Shown here one piece after another: positions 1-4,004 of a DNA stretch of 9,030 bases. The first letter of the stretch is position 1; the number at the start of each line of letters is the position of its first letter. This stretch comes from an archaeon (GTDB lineage: Archaea; Nanobdellota; Nanobdellia; Woesearchaeales; GW2011-AR9): NCBI GenBank assembly GCA_020053615.1, contig JAGVMW010000202.1:1-9030 (forward strand), given 5' to 3'. Both the position numbers and the translations under genes were made by a program. Under the pieces are notes generated by a model. It saw nothing but the letters and a program-made list of their open reading frames with translations, was not told where the DNA came from and searched no databases.

Positions 1-32
1 AGAGCTACGCGGATTGCACAAAAACATTGCTG

Positions 33-42
33 TAAAATAAAA
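33..42 (-). terminator. T-rich terminator of tRNA-Leu
   Basis: TTTTATTTTA on the minus strand begins five bases after the tRNA 3' end (discriminator at 47). Archaeal RNA polymerase commonly stops in such T-rich tracts without a hairpin. Nothing else is recognised in positions 1-46. Confidence 0.45.
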
Positions 43-60
43 TGAATGTGGGCGGCAGGA

Positions 61-80
61 ATTTCGTACAATTACTTGCA
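61..80 (-). other. tRNA intron 2, T-loop position 59/60
   Basis: Twenty nucleotides interrupt the T-loop. The fold is close to a strict bulge-helix-bulge. The outer helix is the T-stem GCAGG/CCTGC. The central helix is TTCG (exon) with CGAA (intron), exactly 4 bp. The 3' bulge is ATT and the 5' bulge is AA or AAT. The inner helix TGCAA/TTGTA, with one G-U pair, is capped by a GTAA (GNRA-type) tetraloop. Cutting AA|T and AT|T restores the loop TTCGAAT and places the intron between nucleotides 59 and 60. Introns at this site are known mainly from Thermoproteales. Confidence 0.85.
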
Positions 81-112
81 TTCGAACCTGCGAAGGCACT
101 AAGCCAATAGGT

Positions 113-158
113 GTCTTGTAGTCATCGCATAAAGCTCATTACACCAATGGATGCCTAG
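113..158 (-). other. tRNA intron 1, canonical position 37/38
   Basis: This 46-nt intron lies between G37 (159) and A38 (112). The proposed fold has the outer helix ATAGG/CCTAT and a central helix of exon CTTA against intron CAAG (three pairs and one A-C mismatch). The three-base bulges are GGC and ACA, and the inner intron helix pairs TAGGCATC with GATGACTA with a single G-A mismatch. Cuts at GG|C and AC|A give a seven-base anticodon loop. This is the usual archaeal intron position. Confidence 0.85.
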
Positions 159-222
159 CCTAAGCCTATCCCATTTGACCGCTCTGGCACGCCCACATTA
201 AGAGAACTATTTTAACGGCTTG

Positions 223-231
223 TTTTTATAT
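223..231 (-). promoter_or_regulatory. TATA box of tRNA-Leu
   Basis: ATATAAAAA on the minus strand is centred about 30 nt before the tRNA 5' end. This fits an archaeal TATA box with transcription starting a few bases upstream of the mature tRNA, leaving a short leader for RNase P. Confidence 0.55.
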
Positions 232-258
232 CTTTCTGAGAAAAATGGCTTGGACGAT

Positions 259-289
259 AACAAACACAAAAACTTTACTTGTGTTTGTT
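259..289 (-). repeat. 11-bp perfect inverted repeat overlapping the edge of structured element copy 1
   Basis: AACAAACACAA (259-269) and TTGTGTTTGTT (279-289) are exact complements around a 9-nt loop. Read from the regulator gene, this hairpin comes last, and its first arm shares bases 284-289 with the end of the structured element. Those bases can therefore pair either back with the element's other terminus or forward into this hairpin. The hairpin might end the regulator transcript or trim its 3' end, but it lacks a following U-run. Confidence 0.5.
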
Positions 290-451
290 TAGCATCTTCG
301 AAACGCTCGAAGTTAATGTCGTTAGTCCTGCGTTCCCGTAGGGAGCATCCTGTTGCATCAGCAACATTAGGAGACTCGCAAGTCGAGTTTACCTCGCTAC
401 GGACATGCAATTGAAATCGTTAGCGTTTCGACTTTATGATGCTAAACAAAT
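284..451 (-). repeat. Structured inverted-terminus element, copy 1 (putative ncRNA or MITE-like)
   Basis: This is a ~167-bp element whose second copy lies at 3458-3620 in the opposite chromosomal orientation. Both copies read in the same sense as the gene just before them. The ends pair as TTTGTTTAGCATC (284-296) with GATGCTAAACAAA (438-450), continuing into a second stem TCGAAACGCT (298-307) with AGCGTTTCGA (422-431). Inside are GTCC/GGAC (325-328, 401-404), the hairpin GTTGC-ATCA-GCAAC (352-365) braced by CCT/AGG, GACT-CGCA-AGTC (373-384; loop UGCG in the sense RNA, a UNCG type), and a short GC-rich hairpin near 335-344. It starts three bases after the stop codon of the winged-helix regulator. 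No protein coding potential is convincing here. It could be a non-autonomous mobile element, a 3'-UTR regulatory RNA or a processed ncRNA. Confidence 0.75.
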
Positions 452-454
452 AAC

Positions 455-850
455 CTATCCCAATCCTTCATCAATCTCTTTGGCTACTTTCTGCAGCTCA
501 GAGAAAATTGTGTCCATATCTCGTTTAATATCGCCGATTAAATTTTCTATATTCGCTTCTCTTAGAATATATCCTTCTTTTTCTTTCACCACAATTCCGG
601 AATTCATTAATCGATGCAAGTGATGCACTACCGTTCCTCGAGTGAGATTTAACCGGCTGGCAATTTCATCTGAAGAAACCGCATGAGCATTGCGGGAATT
701 CCTGACTAAAGTGATAAATATCCTGAAGCAGCTGCTGTCTTTATCGCGGAGGTTGAACAATCCCAAAGAGCCGCCCATCCATTGCAGCTCTTGGTTGATA
801 TTTCCTTTTCCTCCCCTTCTGACTTTGATAACGGTGATTTGCTGCGGCAT
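455..850 (-). CDS. ArsR-like winged-helix transcriptional regulator, possible heat-shock regulator
   Basis: A 131-residue DNA-binding protein. After a short N-terminal strand (ITVIKVRRGGKGN) and a segment LQWMGGSLGLFNLRDKD come a first helix (CFRIFITLVRN, about 41-51), then a helix-turn-helix, SSDEIASRL and TRGTVVHHLHRL (about 59-81), with recognition helix near 70-81. A wing, GIVVKEKEGYILR, follows. The C-terminal helix (about 97-131) looks like a dimerising coiled coil. The whole pattern resembles a regulator family I associate with Woesearchaeota and relatives; length and start agree with it. The start at 850 is backed by a TATA-like box about 26 nt upstream, implying a leaderless mRNA. 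A link to heat shock is inferred from the nearby chaperone genes and from a motif shared with the grpE promoter; no ligand-binding residues are evident. The gene is immediately followed by structured element copy 1. Confidence 0.85.
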   Translation of the reverse strand: MPQQITVIKVRRGGKGNINQELQWMGGSLGLFNLRDKDSSCFRIFITLVRNSRNAHAVSSDEIASRLNLTRGTVVHHLHRLMNSGIVVKEKEGYILREANIENLIGDIKRDMDTIFSELQKVAKEIDEGLG

Positions 851-870
851 TCTTGTTGGAAATGGAAAGG

Positions 871-893
871 ATTATTTAAACGTTTCTTGTGGA
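871..893 (-). promoter_or_regulatory. Promoter of the winged-helix regulator, with palindrome
   Basis: On the minus strand TTTAAATAAT (880-871) is centred about 26 nt before the ATG at 850, predicting leaderless transcription. The perfect palindrome AAACGTTT (878-885) overlaps the TATA/BRE area and is a candidate autoregulatory operator. Just upstream is TCCACAAG (893-886), an octamer also found directly before the grpE TATA box (2831-2838). Confidence 0.5.
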
Positions 894-917
894 GTTAAGT
901 TACTTTTGACAAGTAGT

Positions 918-941
918 AAAATACCAAAAGATTTAAAAATA
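918..941 (+). promoter_or_regulatory. Promoter of the metallophosphoesterase gene
   Basis: AAAATACCAAAA (918-929, BRE-like) is followed by G and the TATA element ATTTAAAAATA (931-941), centred about 27 nt before the ATG at 963. The gene is therefore probably leaderless. The same 12-mer and ATTTAA core recur before the gene at 2068. Confidence 0.6.
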
Positions 942-962
942 GGCTTACTTTTACAACTTAAC

Positions 963-1979
963 ATGACTACCACTTACGGAATCATCTCCGATATTCACTC
1001 CGTCCACCCGCAAATTGTAAAACTAGCCATAGATGTGCTGATTCAGGAAGGAGAAGCGGATAAATTAATTCTAAACGGAGATTTGGTGGGAGACCGATTT
1101 CAACCGTTGGATAATCCTCATTATCTTGCTGGGGTATTAAAACTAGCCGGAGAATCCGGAAAAGAGACTTACTTCAACTGGGGCAGCCATGAAATTATGG
1201 AAGAAGCTCGTCAAGTATCTCAATTTATGTGTTCTAAATACAAAAACTTAAATGATACTATAATTACGCCAAAAGTAGAAAAAGGAGATCATCATTTAAT
1301 TTTTATCTTCGGCTCGGATTCTGCTTCTGAAGATGTTAGCGGCAGAAATTTTACTTTCGGAAAATTAACTGGAGAGGATAATAAATCATTAAAAACCGGC
1401 ATCTACAAAACGGATAAAGGGCATATCAATTATACCAGTTTAGAAGATGTGAAAAAAACAGTCACTGAACCAGAAAAAACCATCGTAATTTCTCATGTTC
1501 CTAGATTATTTTTACAAGTCCCTTACGCAGTAGACATTGCTTATTTTGCAGTAAATGAGCAAGAAAGAAAACTCATCCCAGGAATAGCTTTAGAGCAGAT
1601 AATCCGGCAGAAATCAGGACCTCAGCCGCCAGAAGTGATAGAACAAATTGCTCGTCACAATGGATGGACGTTCAAGCGTGAAAATAGAGGTAATTTAGAT
1701 TTGTACCATCTGTTTAAAGAAACTGGAATAACTAAAGCGGTCAGCGGGCATTTTCATGAATCAGTACATCGAGCTCATAATCACTCCGGAACTCCAGTGG
1801 AAATGGGCAGATTCGTTTCAGAATTATTTTGGAATGGAAGTTATCTTGACGGATTGAAAGTCGGATTGCTATCAGTACACGAAGGGAAAGTAGCATATGA
1901 GAATATTGATTTGAGACCATATCTACCACAACCTAAAGAGAAAGGTAATGGATATGTAATAACTGTATGTAGAGCTTAA
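963..1979 (+). CDS. Calcineurin-like metallophosphoesterase
   Basis: A 338-residue phosphoesterase. The family hydrolyses phosphomono- or diesters with two metals; the substrate here is unknown. Metal-binding motifs appear in order: SDIH (D10, H12), NGD (D40), a variant of GNH[DE] reading WGSHE (74-77, with Ser at 75 in place of Asn), ISHVP (His near 177) and GHFH (262-265). The Ser replaces an Asn that normally binds metal 2 and positions the substrate, so metal use or activity may differ. The reading frame stays open upstream to 690, but that extension would run antisense through the regulator gene and has no promoter. ATG 963 has a TATA box 27 nt upstream and begins exactly at the first beta strand (TTYGIISDIHS). 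No signal peptide is seen. The gene is divergent from the regulator. Confidence 0.88.
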   Translation: MTTTYGIISDIHSVHPQIVKLAIDVLIQEGEADKLILNGDLVGDRFQPLDNPHYLAGVLKLAGESGKETYFNWGSHEIMEEARQVSQFMCSKYKNLNDTIITPKVEKGDHHLIFIFGSDSASEDVSGRNFTFGKLTGEDNKSLKTGIYKTDKGHINYTSLEDVKKTVTEPEKTIVISHVPRLFLQVPYAVDIAYFAVNEQERKLIPGIALEQIIRQKSGPQPPEVIEQIARHNGWTFKRENRGNLDLYHLFKETGITKAVSGHFHESVHRAHNHSGTPVEMGRFVSELFWNGSYLDGLKVGLLSVHEGKVAYENIDLRPYLPQPKEKGNGYVITVCRA

Positions 1980-2020
1980 TTTTGCGATTCTAAAATTTAA
2001 ACCCTGCACTTTTCCGACTC

Positions 2021-2040
2021 AAAATACCAAAAATTTAATA
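2021..2040 (+). promoter_or_regulatory. Promoter of the 240-residue unknown gene
   Basis: AAAATACCAAAA (2021-2032) followed by ATTTAATA (2033-2040) repeats the promoter core of the metallophosphoesterase gene at nearly the same distance from the start codon (47 versus 45 nt from motif start to ATG). The leader is predicted to be absent or only a few bases long. Confidence 0.55.
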
Positions 2041-2067
2041 GTTATCTGCTTTCTTAACACTTTCTGC

Positions 2068-2790
2068 ATGAAAAAAGAAGTCCGAAAATATCTGGAACGC
2101 TATTGGAACTATTACATACATGAGAATTACGTGTATTGTGCTTTCCCTCGGATTTTTTATGAAGAAATCCAGCAGAAAGGAATCAACGTAAGAAAGAATG
2201 AGCTTTCCAAACACAAAAAAGAGTTAGAGCAATTTTGGAAAATTATAGAAGCTAAAAACTTAACCCCTCAATTCTTTGAGTTTGGAAGATTATTAACTTT
2301 AGCACGAAAAAGCTTAGGAGAGCATTCACTGAATTTTAATTCTAGTCCTGAAGAAGCAAAAAACTCTAATGAAAGTTGGGTGTTGGTGGAAGGAATTAAT
2401 AAATTTGTTAAAGTTCTTCTGGAACAATCAGCATTTCTTTCTGCGTTATCTGTGAAAGAAGTTAAACTTGTTACAAAGATTCAGCGTTGGTCAGATAAAT
2501 GGAAATCACAGGAGTTCTTTTTGGTAAAAGTACGTTTATCCAGTTCTGCCCTGCGGGACAGCTTGTTTCAGTTTGAAGGTTCTAAAGAGCAGGAACATTC
2601 CCCTTTGCTGGGACCTTGGAAGTGGTTCAAGAGGCAAGTAATGAAGAAAATTGGGAAGAGCAGTAAAGACTTTACTATTGCGGATGTGGAAACCGCTTTA
2701 GAGAAGTATCACTCATTTTTAGTCGCTAAGAAGCCATTCTCAGTAAGAATATATCAGAAAGTGAAGAAGGAAGAAGTGGAGATGGTTTAA
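2068..2790 (+). CDS. Hypothetical protein, 240 residues
   Basis: I do not recognise this protein. It looks soluble, basic and mostly helical, with no signal peptide or clear membrane segment. The N-terminal part is rich in aromatic residues (LERYWNYYIHENYVYCAFPR, about 9-28), and there is a second Trp cluster, GPWKWFKRQVMKK, in the C-terminal third. The tail is Lys/Glu rich. Neither cysteine pairs nor a nucleotide-binding loop are visible. The start is chosen from the TATA box about 31 nt upstream; the first residues, MKKEVRKYLERYW, read as a proper helix. Its promoter core matches that of the metallophosphoesterase just upstream, so the two are probably co-regulated though transcribed separately. 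A nucleic-acid-binding role would fit the charge, but this is a guess. Confidence 0.8.
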   Translation: MKKEVRKYLERYWNYYIHENYVYCAFPRIFYEEIQQKGINVRKNELSKHKKELEQFWKIIEAKNLTPQFFEFGRLLTLARKSLGEHSLNFNSSPEEAKNSNESWVLVEGINKFVKVLLEQSAFLSALSVKEVKLVTKIQRWSDKWKSQEFFLVKVRLSSSALRDSLFQFEGSKEQEHSPLLGPWKWFKRQVMKKIGKSSKDFTIADVETALEKYHSFLVAKKPFSVRIYQKVKKEEVEMV

Positions 2791-2801
2791 GAGAAACTTG
2801 C

Positions 2802-2818
2802 TTAGGATTTGAACCTAA
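2802..2818. repeat. Small hairpin resembling a tRNA T-arm
   Basis: TTAGG and CCTAA flank a seven-base loop. On the minus strand it reads GGTTCAAATCC in the middle, the exact shape of a tRNA T-arm. The surrounding bases do not form an acceptor, anticodon or D-arm, so it is not a tRNA gene. It lies just upstream of the grpE promoter and could be a chance hairpin, an operator or a tRNA remnant. Confidence 0.35.
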
Positions 2819-2830
2819 ATGTTACATATT

Positions 2831-2848
2831 TCCACAAGCTTTATATAC
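2831..2848 (+). promoter_or_regulatory. Promoter of grpE
   Basis: TTTATATAC (2840-2848) is the best TATA match in the window, preceded by TCCACAAG (2831-2838). Transcription should begin near 2870, giving a ~40-nt leader, unlike the leaderless genes nearby. The start region carries the direct repeat TTGACT (2865-2870, 2874-2879) and the inverted pair GTTGA/TCAAC (2873-2877, 2885-2889), possible repressor sites at or downstream of the start. The leader has a GAGG Shine-Dalgarno (2897-2900), 11 nt before the ATG. Confidence 0.6.
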
Positions 2849-2911
2849 TAGTGATGTTTCTAGCTTGACTACGTTGACTTTAACTCAACAAAATGTGAGG
2901 AATAAGCTAAA

Positions 2912-3457
2912 ATGACCCAAAATCATAATTCCGAAGAAAAACATCAAAATGCAGAGAAAATAGCTTCGTCAGAATCAACCTCTGCTCCAACACCAATTCC
3001 AACTCCTGAATCAACTCTTGAATCAACACCTGAACAGGAACTGCAGGAACTCACTGAACTATTAAAGCGCACTCAAGCCAACTTTGAAAATTACCGCAAG
3101 CAAACTGAAAAACGCATTGAAGAATTCCAGCAGTTCGCAACCAAAGACTTATTGTTACGAATACTACCCATTGTAGATAATTTTGAATTAGCATTAAAAA
3201 CTAGCTGTGGCAGTGTAGAAGATTTACGCAAAGGAATCGAATTGATTTATTCGCAATTGTTCAACCTGTTGGAAGAAGCCGGATTGCAGCCAATTAAGTG
3301 CGAAGGAAAGTTTGATCCATATCAACATGAAGCGTTAATGAAAGTTGATTCTGATAAGCCGGAAGGAATTATAATTGAAGAATTACAGAAAGGATTCACT
3401 CTTAACGGAAAAATTATCCGTCATGCAAAAGTAAAAATTAGTTCAGGGAAGAAATAA
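2912..3457 (+). CDS. grpE: GrpE, nucleotide exchange factor for DnaK
   Basis: A 181-residue cytosolic co-chaperone that releases ADP from DnaK. The first ~45 residues are disordered and rich in Ser, Thr, Pro and Glu, with degenerate repeats (PTPIPTPESTLESTPEQE). A long dimerising coiled coil follows (about 46-85, LQELTELLKRTQANFENYRK onward), then the four-helix part with LLLRILPIVDNFELAL. The C-terminal beta wing contains GFTLNGKIIRHAKVKIS, the family signature (GF.LNG.IIR.A.V). Length is normal. It heads the chaperone cluster and has its own TATA box and a Shine-Dalgarno sequence. The coding region ends ISSGKK and the structured element copy 2 begins at the next base. A second copy of the final codons lies beyond that element, so the present C-terminus may have been created by an insertion. 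Confidence 0.95.
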   Translation: MTQNHNSEEKHQNAEKIASSESTSAPTPIPTPESTLESTPEQELQELTELLKRTQANFENYRKQTEKRIEEFQQFATKDLLLRILPIVDNFELALKTSCGSVEDLRKGIELIYSQLFNLLEEAGLQPIKCEGKFDPYQHEALMKVDSDKPEGIIIEELQKGFTLNGKIIRHAKVKISSGKK

Positions 3458-3620
3458 ATTTGTTTAGCACCATAAAATCGAAATTCACTTGATTCATTAT
3501 CTAGCCGACAAGAGTAAACTCGACTGCGGTCTCCTAATGTTGCTAACGCAACAGGTTGTCTCTTACGGAGAACGTCGGCTTTCGGATTAAGAGCGAGGAT
3601 TTCGAAGGTGCTAAACAAAT
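3458..3620 (+). repeat. Structured inverted-terminus element, copy 2 (putative ncRNA or MITE-like)
   Basis: A 163-bp element with perfect 14-bp terminal inverted repeats, ATTTGTTTAGCACC (3458-3471) and GGTGCTAAACAAAT (3607-3620). It is homologous to copy 1 in inverse chromosomal orientation. Identical blocks include GTAAACTCGACT (3514-3525), GTCTCCTAATGTTGC (3529-3543) and GCAACAGG (3548-3555). Stems are TCGAAAT/ATTTCGA (3478-3484, 3599-3605), AGCCGAC/GTCGGCT (3503-3509, 3574-3580), GAC-TGCG-GTC (3522-3531), GTTGC-TAAC-GCAAC (3539-3552, with CCT/AGG brace) and TCTC/GAGA (3560-3572). Several pairs differ from copy 1 in a compensating way. The element fills most of the 223-nt gap between grpE and the next gene. 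It begins at the base after the grpE stop codon. Transcript passing from grpE to dnaK would contain it. Confidence 0.8.
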
Positions 3621-3621
3621 A

Positions 3622-3657
3622 TCCGGGAAGAAACCTGAAACTAAAAATTGTAAATAA
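3622..3657 (+). pseudogene. Possible displaced remnant of the grpE 3' end
   Basis: TCCGGGAAGAAA (3622-3633) matches the last codons of grpE, TCAGGGAAGAAA (3443-3454), at 11 of 12 positions. Read in the corresponding frame it continues as GKKPETKNCK and a TAA at 3655-3657. This may be the former grpE terminus, cut off when the element arrived. Chance similarity in A-rich DNA cannot be excluded. Confidence 0.3.
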
Positions 3658-3680
3658 ATAATAAAAACGGAGGAATAAAA

Positions 3681-3986
3681 ATGACAAATCCAAAATATAA
3701 TGCAAGTGATTTAACCGAAGTAGCATCAAATATGTATCATGCTTTTACCGGTGACGAACCAGATGCAGCTATGAGAAGTAGAATTCAAGTAGGAGTGGAA
3801 GCCGCAGTAAAGCTATATGAAATTGACTCAAGATTATTATATGCTTTAAGTAATGTTGTAGCACCTTTAGTTGACAAACAATTTGAAAGATATGGTATTA
3901 AAAAAGATGAGAATCCCACCAGGATGATCTTCAAAAGCATAGAAGAATTATTTGAAAAAGATAAATCACACGAAAGAAAACTATAA
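3681..3986 (+). CDS. Hypothetical 101-residue protein between grpE and dnaK
   Basis: I do not recognise this protein. It is small, soluble and probably all helical, with an acidic, charged tail (EELFEKDKSHERKL). A central amphipathic stretch, AMRSRIQVGVEAAVKLYEID, is followed by SRLLYALSNVVAPLVDKQFERYG. It has no cysteines, no membrane segment and no HPD or zinc motif. It is a real gene by context: it has a strong Shine-Dalgarno GGAGG (3669-3673) seven bases before its ATG, and dnaK follows 18 nt after its stop with an equal site, so the two are almost certainly co-transcribed and co-translated. Its place between two core chaperone genes suggests a DnaK-system accessory or regulatory partner, but that is inferred from position only. 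Confidence 0.82.
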   Translation: MTNPKYNASDLTEVASNMYHAFTGDEPDAAMRSRIQVGVEAAVKLYEIDSRLLYALSNVVAPLVDKQFERYGIKKDENPTRMIFKSIEELFEKDKSHERKL

Positions 3987-4004
3987 ACTCGGAGGAAAAA
4001 TAAA

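Larger units (their letters stand above)
47..196 (-). tRNA. tRNA-Leu(UAG) gene with two introns
   Basis: Read on the minus strand, this folds as a class II leucine tRNA. The acceptor stem pairs GTGGGCG (196-190) with CGCCCAC (54-48), with discriminator A at 47 and no encoded CCA. The D-arm begins CCAGAGCGGTC. The anticodon stem ATAGG/CCTAT closes a loop whose anticodon is UAG. A long variable arm follows, then the T-stem GCAGG/CCTGC. The gene is 150 nt. Removing 46 nt after G37 and 20 nt inside the T-loop leaves 84 nt, a normal tRNA-Leu size, with a perfect seven-base T-loop TTCGAAT. Both interruptions can form the bulge-helix-bulge fold that archaeal tRNA splicing endonuclease recognises. 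Two introns in one tRNA, one of them in the T-loop, are uncommon. The identity follows from anticodon and variable arm; the splice sites are inferred from folding. Confidence 0.93.

Noticed and set aside
284..451. A CRISPR repeat or autonomous insertion sequence
   Set aside because: There are only two separate copies, no spacer array, no transposase or cas gene in the window.
207..623. Short open frames across structured element copy 1 on both strands
   Set aside because: They cross the paired stems, have no ribosome site or recognisable protein, and the conservation between copies follows RNA pairing, not codons.
690..962. N-terminal extension of the phosphoesterase reading frame
   Set aside because: It runs antisense through the regulator gene, has no promoter of its own, and the TATA box at 931-941 fits a start at 963, exactly where the enzyme fold begins.
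2802..2870. A second tRNA gene on the minus strand, suggested by the T-arm-like hairpin GGTTCAAATCC
   Set aside because: The adjacent bases do not form an acceptor stem, anticodon arm or D-arm, and the region contains the grpE TATA box.
3529..3673. Element segment TCTCCT masking the Shine-Dalgarno GGAGG of the next gene as an RNA thermometer
   Set aside because: Only about four consecutive pairs are possible and the segment is part of a better conserved local hairpin.
3421..3729. Minus-strand open frame of 102 codons over element copy 2
   Set aside because: It overlaps the ends of grpE and the 101-residue gene and the repeat; its counterpart is not preserved in copy 1.
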